From assembly GCA_002364325.1 (NCBI GenBank), contig DEXV01000003.1, forward strand, positions 1,093,229 through 1,157,228: DNA of 64,000 nt, given 5' to 3'. This document shows, in pieces, positions 41,699 through 50,560 of this stretch (position 1 is the first letter of the stretch; every line of letters starts with the position of its first letter). The position numbers and the translations under genes are program-made. The notes under the pieces were generated by a model, which saw only the letters and a program-made list of their open reading frames with translations, had not been told where the DNA came from and did no database searches. Source of the DNA: Gillisia sp. UBA3175. GTDB taxonomy: Bacteria; Bacteroidota; Bacteroidia; Flavobacteriales; Flavobacteriaceae.

Positions 41699-44188
41699 AT
41701 GCGTAAGATCTTTCTTTTTTTAGCCTTGATTCTGTGTATGAATGCACAAGGGCAAACTCCAAAAAAATTAAATTCTGCCGAAATAAATCAGGCACTTAAA
41801 AAACTGAATTTTTTAGGTTCCGTTCTCTATGTCGCAGCTCATCCCGATGATGAGAATACAAGGCTTATCTCCTATTTATCTAATGAAGTTAATGCCCGTA
41901 CGGGATATCTTTCCATTACCAGAGGTGATGGTGGACAAAACTTAATTGGTCCTGAGCTAAAAGAACTTTTAGGTGTTATTAGAACACAGGAACTATTAGC
42001 TGCCAGAAGAATAGATGGTGGTGTACAACGCTTTACCCGGGCAATAGATTTTGGGTACACTAAAACTCCAGAAGAAACAATGAAGATCTGGGATAAAGAA
42101 GTGGTATTAGGTGATGTGGTTTGGGCAATTCGTAGCTTTCAACCAGATATAATAATCAACAGATTCAATCATAGAACAGCCGGAGATACGCATGGACAAC
42201 ATACAGCATCAGCTGTGCTAAGTTCAGAAGCATTTAATTTGGCTGGTAATAAAGATGCATATCCAGAGCAATTAAAATATACCAATACATTTTCACCAAC
42301 CCGACTTTATTTTAATACCTCACCTTGGTTTTACGAAAGTCAGGAACAATTTGATAATGCCAATAAATCTAATTTTATACAATTTGATACCGGGGTTTAT
42401 TTCCCTTGGAGCGGATTATCAAATCCTGAAATCGCAGCTTTAAGTAGAAGTCAGCATAGATCTCAAGGCTTTGGAAGCAGTGGAAGTCGGGGCAGTCAGA
42501 TAGAATATATCGAACTTATAGATGGAAAAGTACCAGACGCAAAAGGGAATCTTTTTGCAGGTATAGATACTTCATGGAACAGATTAAAAGGTGGAGCAGC
42601 TATCGGAAAAATTTTAGAACAAGTAGAAAAGGATTTCAATTTTAGGGATCCCTCTGCAAGTATTCCAAAACTAGTTGAAGCATATAAATTAATCTCTCAA
42701 CTTGAAGAAGGTTATTGGAAAACAATAAAGTTAGCAGAAATCAAAGATATTATACTTGCTGCCAGCGGACTATATCTTGAAGCTGTAGTTAATACTTCTA
42801 GCGCAGCTCCTTCTCAAGAAGTAAGGGTAGATCTGGAGGCTATAAATAGAAGTAAAACTGAAGTTATTCTTTCTTCTATTAGCCTAACTCCAGGAAGTTC
42901 ATCTTTACAACCAAATTTGACCTTGAAATTAAATGAAGACTGGAGCGATAAACTATCCTATACCATTCCAAGTGATGCTCCATACACAAGTGCCTACTGG
43001 TTAAGTGAAGATGCTAAACTAGGCACTTACACTGTAAGGGATCAAAAATTAATTGGCCTACCGGAAACACCTAGAGCAACCAAAGCAATTTTTAATTTAA
43101 GAATATTCGGAGAAACTATTTCTTTTGAAAAAGTACTTCAGTATAAAAGCACTGATCCGGTAAAAGGTGAAATGTATCAACCTTTTGAAATTGTTCCAGC
43201 TGTTTCAGCTTCCTTCAATGATAAAGTACTTATTTATACGAATGGTGCCGCAAAGAATATTCAACTTACAATAACTGCTGAACAATCAAATGTAGAAGGA
43301 GAAGTTAGTTTGGCAACTTCAGATAAATGGAAGATCACTCCAGTTTCAACTAAATTCAGTATTAAAGAGATTGGTGGAACCGCAATTGTAAGCTTCAATA
43401 TAACTCCACCCAAAGAGCAGAGCGAAGCAACACTTACTCCACAAATTAAGGTGAATGGAAAAGTCTATTCAGACGAAGTATTTAGGATTGCATATGAACA
43501 TATACCATTACAAACCTTAGTATTACCTGCGAGAACCAAATTATTAAAACTGGAAATTGAGAAAAAGGGGGAACAGATCGGTTTTATAGAAGGGGCTGGA
43601 GATGTAATTCCCGAAAGTTTAGAACAAATTGGATATAAGGTTACCAAAATAGATCCAAATACTATCACCGCAAGCTCCTTAGCTAGATTTGATGCGGTAG
43701 TTTTAGGAATAAGAGCTTATAACGTCCTGGAGATTTTAAAATTTAAACAACCAGAACTTCTTAAATATGTAGAAAATGGTGGAACCCTTATCTCTCAATA
43801 CAACACAAATCGTGGACTTGTAATAGATAATCTTGCCCCATTTCAATTAGAGCTTTCTCGCGACCGTGTTACTGAAGAAGATGCAAAGGTTGAAATTCTA
43901 GATTCAACAATTTCAGTGCTGAATACTCCAAATAAGATTACTCAAAAAGATTTTGAGAATTGGGTACAAGAAAGAGGTTTATATTTCCCCGATAAATGGG
44001 CTCCAGAATTCACTCCAATTTTTGCAATGCATGATGAAAACGAAGCAGCGAGCAAAGGAAGTTTGCTGATTGCCAACTACGGAAAGGGACATTATATCTA
44101 CACAGGTTTAAGCTTCTTTAGACAATTTCCAGATGCTGTTCCTGGTGCTTATAGATTATTTGCTAACCTAATTTCAATAGGTAAGTAA
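41699..44188 (+). CDS. Secreted PIG-L family deacetylase with C-terminal ThuA-like domain
   Basis: 829 residues. Signal peptide 1-19 (MRKIFLFLALILCMNAQGQ). The LmbE/PIG-L N-deacetylase domain (about 35-300) shows VAAHPDDENTRL with the zinc-binding His and Asp pair, TRGDGGQN near 75-82, and NRFNHRTAGDTHGQH near 156-170, which supplies further metal His. A beta-rich middle is followed by a ThuA/class I glutamine-amidotransferase-like domain (about 620-829, FDAVVLGIRAYNV, GGTLISQYNTNRG). Family members remove acetyl groups from N-acetylated sugars. Followed without gap by a 35-codon membrane peptide, a sodium:solute symporter and a Gfo/Idh/MocA enzyme, so the set probably takes up and oxidises a sugar derivative. 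Confidence 0.9.
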   Translation: MRKIFLFLALILCMNAQGQTPKKLNSAEINQALKKLNFLGSVLYVAAHPDDENTRLISYLSNEVNARTGYLSITRGDGGQNLIGPELKELLGVIRTQELLAARRIDGGVQRFTRAIDFGYTKTPEETMKIWDKEVVLGDVVWAIRSFQPDIIINRFNHRTAGDTHGQHTASAVLSSEAFNLAGNKDAYPEQLKYTNTFSPTRLYFNTSPWFYESQEQFDNANKSNFIQFDTGVYFPWSGLSNPEIAALSRSQHRSQGFGSSGSRGSQIEYIELIDGKVPDAKGNLFAGIDTSWNRLKGGAAIGKILEQVEKDFNFRDPSASIPKLVEAYKLISQLEEGYWKTIKLAEIKDIILAASGLYLEAVVNTSSAAPSQEVRVDLEAINRSKTEVILSSISLTPGSSSLQPNLTLKLNEDWSDKLSYTIPSDAPYTSAYWLSEDAKLGTYTVRDQKLIGLPETPRATKAIFNLRIFGETISFEKVLQYKSTDPVKGEMYQPFEIVPAVSASFNDKVLIYTNGAAKNIQLTITAEQSNVEGEVSLATSDKWKITPVSTKFSIKEIGGTAIVSFNITPPKEQSEATLTPQIKVNGKVYSDEVFRIAYEHIPLQTLVLPARTKLLKLEIEKKGEQIGFIEGAGDVIPESLEQIGYKVTKIDPNTITASSLARFDAVVLGIRAYNVLEILKFKQPELLKYVENGGTLISQYNTNRGLVIDNLAPFQLELSRDRVTEEDAKVEILDSTISVLNTPNKITQKDFENWVQERGLYFPDKWAPEFTPIFAMHDENEAASKGSLLIANYGKGHYIYTGLSFFRQFPDAVPGAYRLFANLISIGK

Positions 44189-44296
44189 ATGAATTTACCA
44201 AAGAAATATATTTGGAAAAGATCTTATACTCTGGTATTACTCGCTAATATTGGATACATTCTACTGTTCTATTATTTAATGTACATATTCTCTTAA
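44189..44296 (+). CDS. 35-residue single-span membrane micropeptide
   Basis: ATG at 44189 directly follows the deacetylase stop (44186-44188); TAA at 44294-44296 is one base before the symporter ATG at 44298. The peptide begins MNLPKKYIWKRSYTLVLLA with a basic N-terminus (five Lys/Arg in eleven residues) and continues NIGYILLFYYLMYIFS, one hydrophobic span of about 21 residues. Exact packing between two genes, same strand, and a clean inside-positive span make it a convincing gene although it is far below usual length thresholds. It is probably co-translated with the symporter and may be a small subunit or regulator of it. Confidence 0.78.
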   Translation: MNLPKKYIWKRSYTLVLLANIGYILLFYYLMYIFS

Positions 44297-44297
44297 T

Positions 44298-46007
44298 ATG
44301 GAATTAATAGATTGGATAGTACTTATTGGAACCCTTGCCTTTATTGTGATCTATGGCGTTTATAAGACTAGAGGTAGCCATAGTGTTAAAGATTATATAG
44401 GCGGCGGAAAAGATTCCCAATGGTGGACCATAGGTCTTTCTGTAATGGCAACTCAGGCGAGTGCTATTACTTTCTTATCTACCCCGGGACAAGCTTATCA
44501 TGACGGGATGGGTTTTGTTCAGTTCTACTTTGGATTACCAATTGCCATGGTGATCATTTGTATGGTATTTATTCCGATCTATCATCGTTTAAATGTATAT
44601 ACTGCATACGAGTTTCTGGAATCCAGATTCGATCTTAAAACCAGAACTCTAACTGCTCTCCTCTTTTTAGTTCAACGCGGCCTATCTGCCGGAATAACCA
44701 TCTTTGCTCCTGCTATTATCTTATCCGCAGTTTTAGGATGGAACCTAACTACCCTGAATATTATTATTGGAGTATTGGTAATTGTTTATACAGTTTCCGG
44801 CGGAACTAAAGCAGTGAATGTTACCCAAAAACAGCAAATGGCGGTGATCTTTGCAGGAATGTTCGCTGCATTTTTTCTTATTATTCAATACTTGCCTGCA
44901 GATATCAGTTTTACCAATGCTCTAGACATTGCCGGAGCTAGTGGCAAGCTCGATATCTTAGACTTCTCTTTTGATCTGGATAATAGATATACCGTTTGGA
45001 GTGGTCTTATAGGAGGAAGTTTTTTAGCGCTCTCCTACTTCGGGACAGATCAAAGTCAGGTACAGCGATATCTCACCGGTAGATCTGTTCGTGAAATGCA
45101 ATTAGGGCTCATTTTTAATGGAATCTTAAAAGTACCTATGCAGTTTTTCATTTTGTTAGTTGGGGTAATGGTATTCGTTTTTTATCAATTCAACCTAGCG
45201 CCACTAAATTTTAATCCTGCGGCACAAGAAGCAGTATTATCGTCGGAATATGCAGGAGACTATCAGGAATTGATGGTTAAGAATGAAGAGATCCAGGAGG
45301 AAAGAAAAGCAATCAGTATTAGATATGGAAACAGTTTAGAGAACTCAACTCAAAATGAACAAGCAATTTATAAAGGCGAAATTTTACAACTTAACACTCG
45401 AGAAGAAGCAAATCGAGAACAAGCTAAAAAACTAATTACTAATGTGAGTGAAGACATAGAAACCAACGACAAGGATTATGTCTTTATTCACTTTATTCTG
45501 AATAATTTACCTCGAGGTTTAATCGGACTTTTATTGGCCGTTATTTTATCTGCCGCAATGTCCTCCACCGCTTCTGAGCTGAATGCGCTTGCCTCCACCA
45601 CAACCATCGATCTTTACAAAAGAAATGTTTCAGAAGAAAAAAGTGATGAGCATTACGTTAAAATGTCCAAATGGTTTACTCTAGTTTGGGGAGTATTGGC
45701 GATACTTTTTGCGAGTTTTGCCAGTTTATTCGATAATCTTATTCAGTTAGTAAATATCATTGGATCCATATTTTATGGAAATGTACTCGGGATTTTTCTT
45801 TTAGCTTTCTTTATAAAACACGTAAATAGCAACGCCGTTTTTATTGCGGCACTAATCACGCAAGCCTTGGTGATCTGGATCTATTATTTAGAAGTATTAC
45901 CATATCTCTGGCTAAACTTGGTGGGCTGTGCGCTTGTAATGATTTTAGCTCTCATACTACAAAGCCTTATTTATTCTCCAGATAAAATTACAAATGGAAA
46001 CAACTAA
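44298..46007 (+). CDS. Sodium:solute symporter (SSS family)
   Basis: 569 residues, about 13 membrane segments, inner membrane. YGVYKTRGSHSVKDYIGGGK near 19-38 and LSVMATQASAITFLSTPGQA near 47-66 are typical SSS N-terminal features, and LLLAVILSAAMSSTASELNA near 412-431 carries the Ser/Thr-rich sodium-site helix. Unusual: a hydrophilic, coil-rich insertion of about 90 residues (302-392, many Glu, Gln, Lys) separates two membrane segments in the middle. Sugar or sugar-acid substrates are common in Bacteroidota SSS proteins next to deacetylase and Gfo/Idh/MocA genes. The last 14 nt overlap the oxidoreductase gene. Confidence 0.92.
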   Translation: MELIDWIVLIGTLAFIVIYGVYKTRGSHSVKDYIGGGKDSQWWTIGLSVMATQASAITFLSTPGQAYHDGMGFVQFYFGLPIAMVIICMVFIPIYHRLNVYTAYEFLESRFDLKTRTLTALLFLVQRGLSAGITIFAPAIILSAVLGWNLTTLNIIIGVLVIVYTVSGGTKAVNVTQKQQMAVIFAGMFAAFFLIIQYLPADISFTNALDIAGASGKLDILDFSFDLDNRYTVWSGLIGGSFLALSYFGTDQSQVQRYLTGRSVREMQLGLIFNGILKVPMQFFILLVGVMVFVFYQFNLAPLNFNPAAQEAVLSSEYAGDYQELMVKNEEIQEERKAISIRYGNSLENSTQNEQAIYKGEILQLNTREEANREQAKKLITNVSEDIETNDKDYVFIHFILNNLPRGLIGLLLAVILSAAMSSTASELNALASTTTIDLYKRNVSEEKSDEHYVKMSKWFTLVWGVLAILFASFASLFDNLIQLVNIIGSIFYGNVLGIFLLAFFIKHVNSNAVFIAALITQALVIWIYYLEVLPYLWLNLVGCALVMILALILQSLIYSPDKITNGNN

Positions 46008-46971
46008 AACTTACAATTGGGGCATCTTAGGAGCTGGAAAAATTGCCGCAAAATTTGTAGATGATCTTCATAAAGTTCCCGGCGCAAAGGTATATGCAGT
46101 TGCCAGCAGATCTTTAGATAGGGCTGCAGAATTTGCTAATACAAACAATGTATCAAAGGCTTACGGTAGCTATTTGGAATTAGTACATGATAAAGAAATA
46201 GATATCATTTATATCGCAACTCCTCATGTTTTTCATTTTGATCATACTATGCTCGCCTTAGAGCATAAAAAGGCGGTTCTATGTGAAAAGCCTTTTGCAA
46301 TGAATCGAGAGCAAGTTGTAGAGATGATAGCCAAAGCCAAGAAAGAGAATGTATTTTTAATGGAAGCATTGTGGACCTATTTTCTACCGCATTATCAATA
46401 TGTTCTAAAATTAATAGCAACTAAAAAGTATGGAAAATTAAAAGAGCTAAAGGCAGATTTTGGTTTTGAAGCTCCGTATAATAGAGAAAAAAGAATTTTC
46501 AATAAGGAACTTGGTGGTGGAAGCTTATTGGATGTTGGTATTTACCCTGTATTCGCCGCTTTAACTACTTTAGGAATTCCAGATAAGATAACTGCGCATG
46601 CACAAATCGGGGAAACTGGAGTAGATGAAAATTGCGATATTCAATTTAATTATAAAGATGGAGCAATTGCTAATCTTAAAAGTTCAATTAAGGAAACTAC
46701 ACCAACCGAAGCTATTTTAAAATTTGAAGATGCTGTGATCACAATTAATAGCAGATTCCATCAACCTTCAAGCATCACTATTAAAACTGAAAAAAGGGAG
46801 GAAACTATAAATTTTGAAGTAGATACCCATGGGTACAACTTTGAAGTTATACATGTACAAGAAATGCTAAGTGAAAATAGAACTGAAAGTAATATAATGA
46901 GCTTTGAAAAAAGCCTGGAACTAATAGATCTTTTAGATACAATTCGAAAAAGGATCGGATTAGAATATTAA
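45994..46971 (+). CDS. Gfo/Idh/MocA family oxidoreductase
   Basis: 325 residues. NAD(P)-binding GILGAGKIAAKFVDDL near 10-25; VLCEKPFAMNREQV near 93-106 has the family's EKP Lys; DVGIYPVFAALTTLGIPDKI near 175-194 is the substrate-domain signature with the DxGxY motif. It oxidises or reduces a sugar or pseudo-sugar, cytoplasmic. It begins inside the symporter gene and ends the operon; a terminator follows 20 nt downstream. Confidence 0.92.
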   Translation: METTKTYNWGILGAGKIAAKFVDDLHKVPGAKVYAVASRSLDRAAEFANTNNVSKAYGSYLELVHDKEIDIIYIATPHVFHFDHTMLALEHKKAVLCEKPFAMNREQVVEMIAKAKKENVFLMEALWTYFLPHYQYVLKLIATKKYGKLKELKADFGFEAPYNREKRIFNKELGGGSLLDVGIYPVFAALTTLGIPDKITAHAQIGETGVDENCDIQFNYKDGAIANLKSSIKETTPTEAILKFEDAVITINSRFHQPSSITIKTEKREETINFEVDTHGYNFEVIHVQEMLSENRTESNIMSFEKSLELIDLLDTIRKRIGLEY

Positions 46972-46990
46972 AAAAAAATCTTAAAAATAT

Positions 46991-47020
46991 AAAAGCCCAC
47001 TTTTAAAGCGGGCTTTTTTT
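46991..47020. terminator. Terminator between convergent genes
   Basis: AAAAGCCC...GGGCTTTT stem with inner mismatch, loop around TTTTAAA, then a T-run; it can end both transcripts. Confidence 0.85.
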
Positions 47021-47036
47021 TATAATAGAAGGAGAT

Positions 47037-47879
47037 TTATAGTGCTCCCCATTCTTTTAATGATGCTTTATTCATCTTCACATAATCCATATTCTTAGCT
47101 TGTTCTGCTAAAGCCATAGATTTTTGTGCACTGGCAATAGCTTCTTTTTTCATACCTAATTCAGCTTCGATCAAAGATCTTTTTCTCCACATCCAGAATG
47201 CCTTCTCTTCCATAGAGGTAGCCTTCATAATCCATTCATGAGCTTTTTTGAGATCCTTACCACTTTCTTGGTAATAACTTGCGGCTGCATAAAAATCTGC
47301 AGCACCAGGACCCTTCATCACTTTTTCTATACTTGCTGAAGTCTTAGCATCTGTAGGAACTTTAAATGCTAAAGTTGCTAACGTTTTATCCCACATAAAA
47401 TCTAGATCTGCTCCATCATTTTTAAGGTTATTAACGAATATGCCGAAAGATTCATTTGCAATTTCCGTTTTTCTAACTTTTGCCATTGCTTTCAAAGCAA
47501 CCTTAGAATCTGACCATTCCTCAGGAGTACCCCAGTTAGAAGAATCTGAATAGAACATAACTTCCCACGAATCTTTATTTGGAACAGTATAGATTGCGTA
47601 AGTTCCTTTTGCTAATTTCTTTCCATCAATTTCCACATCATCACTAAAAGTGATCTTTGTATTATTATTTGCACCAGTACGCCAAACTTCACCAAAGGGC
47701 ACTAACTCTCCAAAGATCTCACGACCTCTCGTTGCAGGACGAGAATATTCTAAAGTAACATCTGTAAGACCTACTTTCTGTTCAACTTTTGCTGAAGGAC
47801 TAGGCTGTGGTGCTTCAATTTGTGCAGAAGTGTTTAATGCAAATAAGCCTGCACACATAAATAGTAAAACTTTTTTCAT
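47037..47879 (-). CDS. Secreted DUF2911 protein
   Basis: 280 residues. Signal peptide 1-20 (MKKVLLFMCAGLFALNTSAQ). DUF2911 region about 25-170 opens PSPSAKVEQKVGLTDVTLEY and contains SRPATRGREIFGELVPFGEV and WRTGANNNTKITF, both very characteristic. A C-terminal helical part (about 185-280: ADFYAAASYYQESGKDLKKA, LIEAELGMKKEAIASAQKSM) looks like TPR repeats. The family is common in Bacteroidota, with no known reaction. It has its own -7 element and is divergent from the photolyase trio. Confidence 0.9.
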   Translation of the reverse strand: MKKVLLFMCAGLFALNTSAQIEAPQPSPSAKVEQKVGLTDVTLEYSRPATRGREIFGELVPFGEVWRTGANNNTKITFSDDVEIDGKKLAKGTYAIYTVPNKDSWEVMFYSDSSNWGTPEEWSDSKVALKAMAKVRKTEIANESFGIFVNNLKNDGADLDFMWDKTLATLAFKVPTDAKTSASIEKVMKGPGAADFYAAASYYQESGKDLKKAHEWIMKATSMEEKAFWMWRKRSLIEAELGMKKEAIASAQKSMALAEQAKNMDYVKMNKASLKEWGAL

Positions 47880-47902
47880 AATTTTTAGCTTGTTGATTTT
47901 TT

Positions 47903-47910
47903 CAAAGATA
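47903..47910 (-). promoter_or_regulatory. -7 element TATCTTTG of the DUF2911 gene
   Basis: Exact TAnnTTTG match on the minus strand, 24 bases before the ATG at 47879. Confidence 0.5.
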
Positions 47911-48026
47911 CATAATCCCTAGTATAATCGTTAACTTACAACTTCAATAAAAATTACATTTTGTTTAACTTAACATATTTTATATTAAACAAAACTTAGT
48001 CTACTTTTATCCTGAAATTAAATTAA

Positions 48027-48536
48027 ATGAAAATATACACAAAACACAGCAAACAGATCTTACCTATAAGCTTAGAAAAAGCATGGGAATTCCTATCAGA
48101 TCCACAGAATTTGAAAGTGATAACTCCAGACTATATGGGATTTAATATACTTTCTGGAGCAGACAGACCTATGTTTCCAGGTCAAATAATCCAATATATA
48201 GTTACTCCTATTGCCGGAATTAAAACAACATGGGTAACGGAGATCACACACGTAAAACATTTGGAATATTTTGTAGACGAACAACGCTTTGGTCCATACG
48301 CTCTCTGGCATCATAAACATTTTATTAGGGAGATCGAAGGCGGTGTAGAAATGGAGGATATTATCGATTACAAACTTCCGCTAGGATTTCTAGGCGAATT
48401 GGTGCAACCTTTTCTGGTAGCTCCAAAATTGGAGGAGATTTTTGATTATAGAGCAAAAAAATTAACCGAATTATTTGGTGAATATAAAAAGGCAAATCCT
48501 GCGGAAGGAGTTTTAAAGCAAGACATTTTAAACTAA
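48027..48536 (+). CDS. SRPBCC family protein linked to photolyase
   Basis: 169-residue helix-grip protein of the START/Bet v1-like SRPBCC superfamily, which binds hydrophobic ligands. ILPISLEKAWEFLSDPQNLK near 11-30 and YVDYKLPLG-type ending (DIIDYKLPLGFLGELVQPF near 112-130) fit. In many bacteria this protein sits beside an SDR and a photolyase, as here, and is sometimes misnamed a cell-division inhibitor. Ligand and role unknown; likely co-transcribed, with the SDR starting 15 nt downstream. Confidence 0.85.
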   Translation: MKIYTKHSKQILPISLEKAWEFLSDPQNLKVITPDYMGFNILSGADRPMFPGQIIQYIVTPIAGIKTTWVTEITHVKHLEYFVDEQRFGPYALWHHKHFIREIEGGVEMEDIIDYKLPLGFLGELVQPFLVAPKLEEIFDYRAKKLTELFGEYKKANPAEGVLKQDILN

Positions 48537-48551
48537 TTAGTATCTAAACTT

Positions 48552-49250
48552 ATGAAAAAGAATATTCTATTTATTGGAGGTTCCTACGGAATTGGACTAG
48601 CAAGCGCTAAATTATTGGCATCTGAAAACAACTTGTTTATTGCTTCCAGAACTAAAGAAAGTTTAGATGAAATAAATTGTACTCATTTAAAATTTGATGC
48701 CTCCAAAGATGATGTAAAGAATCTTGAACTCCCAGAAACTATTGATGGTTTGGTATATTTTCCGGGTAGCATTAATCTGAAACCTTTCAAAATGCTTTCT
48801 CCTGAAGCATTCGAAGAGGAAATGAATCTGAATTTCTTTTCCCTAGTGCGAGTAGTTCATAGTTTACTTCCAAGATTAAAAAAATCTGAACAAGCAAGTT
48901 TAGTGTTTTTTAGTACCGTGGCAGTTAAAGTGGGAATGCCCTTTCATACGAGTATCGCAGCGGCCAAGGGAGCAATTGAAGGATTTGCAAAATCCTTGGC
49001 TGCAGAATATGCCCCAAGTTTTCGAGTTAATGTAATTGCGCCTTCTCTAACCAATACAAAACTCTCTGAAAAATTGCTTTCTAATGAAGCTAAAGTAGAA
49101 AAAATGGGAGAACGTCATCCTTTAAAAAGAGTTGGAGAACCAGAAGATATTGCTAATGTTGTTCAATTCTTATTATCGGAAAAAAGCACTTGGGTTACCG
49201 GTCAAGTTATGGGGATAGATGGAGGATTATCTACACTAAATGTAAATTAA
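48552..49250 (+). CDS. SDR family protein lacking the usual catalytic Tyr
   Basis: 232 residues, Rossmann fold with IGGSYGIG near 8-15 in place of TGxxxGxG, and the C-terminal VTGQVMGIDGG near 217-227 typical of classical SDRs. The Ser of the active site is present (FFSTVAV), but where YxxxK is expected the sequence reads FHTSIAAAKG: the Lys is kept and the Tyr position holds Ile. It may therefore bind NAD(P) without ordinary dehydrogenase chemistry. Between SRPBCC (15 nt) and photolyase (one-base overlap TAATG), so it is tied to light repair or a light-related function. Confidence 0.85.
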   Translation: MKKNILFIGGSYGIGLASAKLLASENNLFIASRTKESLDEINCTHLKFDASKDDVKNLELPETIDGLVYFPGSINLKPFKMLSPEAFEEEMNLNFFSLVRVVHSLLPRLKKSEQASLVFFSTVAVKVGMPFHTSIAAAKGAIEGFAKSLAAEYAPSFRVNVIAPSLTNTKLSEKLLSNEAKVEKMGERHPLKRVGEPEDIANVVQFLLSEKSTWVTGQVMGIDGGLSTLNVN

Positions 49251-50554
49251 TGAGTGATAAAATTTCTATATTTTGGTTTCGAAGAGATCTTAGATTAGAT
49301 GACAATGTAGGGTTTCTAGAGGCGTTAAAAGGGGATTATCCTGTAATGCCGATCTTTATATTCGATACTGAAATTCTGGAAAATTTGCCTAAAGATGATG
49401 CCAGGGTTACATTTATTCATGAAACTCTTCAAAAGCTTCGGAATGAACTTCAGGAAAATAGCAGTTCTATTGGTATCTATCATGGAACACCAATTGAGAT
49501 CTTCAAAATACTTTTCCAAAATTATAATATTCAGAAAATATATACCAATAGGGATTATGAACCTTATGCTAAAGAGAGAGATAGTGAGATAGCGGAATTA
49601 GCCAATTCACATGATGCTGAATTCTTAACTTTTAAAGATCAAGTGATCTTTGAGAAGGATGAAGTAATTAAAAGCAATGGTGATCCCTATGTGGTATATA
49701 CGCCATATATGAAGTTATGGAAACAAGAGTTTAGGAAGCTAAATTTTGAGGTGGCTTATACCAACCAGTTTCTAAATAATTTAGTTGAAAATTCGAGGCT
49801 TCCCAATTTAAGTTTATCCGATATTGGATTTAAGAAATCGGCGATTACAGTTCCAGATTATGAGGTTACTCCTGCTTTAATTCGGGAATATGAAGCTAAA
49901 CGAAATTATCCAGCTAAGGATGCGACTTCTCACCTAGGGCCGCATCTAAGATTTGGAACAGTTGGAATTCGAAAAATGATTAAAAAGGCTATTTCAGAAA
50001 AAAATGAAGTTTTTTGGCAGGAATTGATCTGGAGAGAATTTTTTATGCAGATTCTCGATCATTTTCCCGAAACCACAACCAATGCCTTCAAAAAAAAATA
50101 CGATCGGATAGCATGGAGAAATAACGAGCAAGAATTTGAAAAATGGAAAACCGGAACTACGGGTTATCCAATGGTGGATGCGGGAATGCGCCAACTAAAT
50201 GAATCTGGCTTTATGCATAACCGCGTTAGAATGTTGGTTGGTAGTTTTTTATGCAAGCATCTGCTAATAGACTGGCGCTGGGGCGAAGCCTATTTCGCCG
50301 AAAAATTATTGGATTATGAAATGTCTTCCAACGTTGGAAATTGGCAATGGATCGCTGGAAGTGGTGTAGATGCGGCTCCTTATTTTAGAATCTTTAATCC
50401 CACCACCCAAATAAATGATTACGATAAAGAGCTTGAATACATCAACAAATGGATTCCTGAGTATGATACAGCTAGTTATCCTGATAAAATGGTAGATCAT
50501 AAGCAAGCTAGAGAACGTGCCTTAGAAGTGTATAAAAAGGCAGTTTCTCAATAA
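49250..50554 (+). CDS. Deoxyribodipyrimidine photolyase/cryptochrome family (class I)
   Basis: From the ATG at 49250 (434 residues; an upstream in-frame start inside the SDR is rejected). FWFRRDLRLDDN near 8-19 opens the antenna domain; the FAD-binding region has GYPMVDAGMRQLNESGFMHN near 305-324, RMLVGSFLCKHLLIDWRWGE near 327-346 and NVGNWQWIAGSGVDAAPYFR near 360-379. Class I CPD photolyases use blue light and reduced FAD to split cyclobutane dimers; a non-photolyase cryptochrome cannot be excluded, but WQW is the pattern of CPD enzymes. It ends 7 nt from convergent kdsB. Confidence 0.92.
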   Translation: MSDKISIFWFRRDLRLDDNVGFLEALKGDYPVMPIFIFDTEILENLPKDDARVTFIHETLQKLRNELQENSSSIGIYHGTPIEIFKILFQNYNIQKIYTNRDYEPYAKERDSEIAELANSHDAEFLTFKDQVIFEKDEVIKSNGDPYVVYTPYMKLWKQEFRKLNFEVAYTNQFLNNLVENSRLPNLSLSDIGFKKSAITVPDYEVTPALIREYEAKRNYPAKDATSHLGPHLRFGTVGIRKMIKKAISEKNEVFWQELIWREFFMQILDHFPETTTNAFKKKYDRIAWRNNEQEFEKWKTGTTGYPMVDAGMRQLNESGFMHNRVRMLVGSFLCKHLLIDWRWGEAYFAEKLLDYEMSSNVGNWQWIAGSGVDAAPYFRIFNPTTQINDYDKELEYINKWIPEYDTASYPDKMVDHKQARERALEVYKKAVSQ

Positions 50555-50560
50555 TTATAT

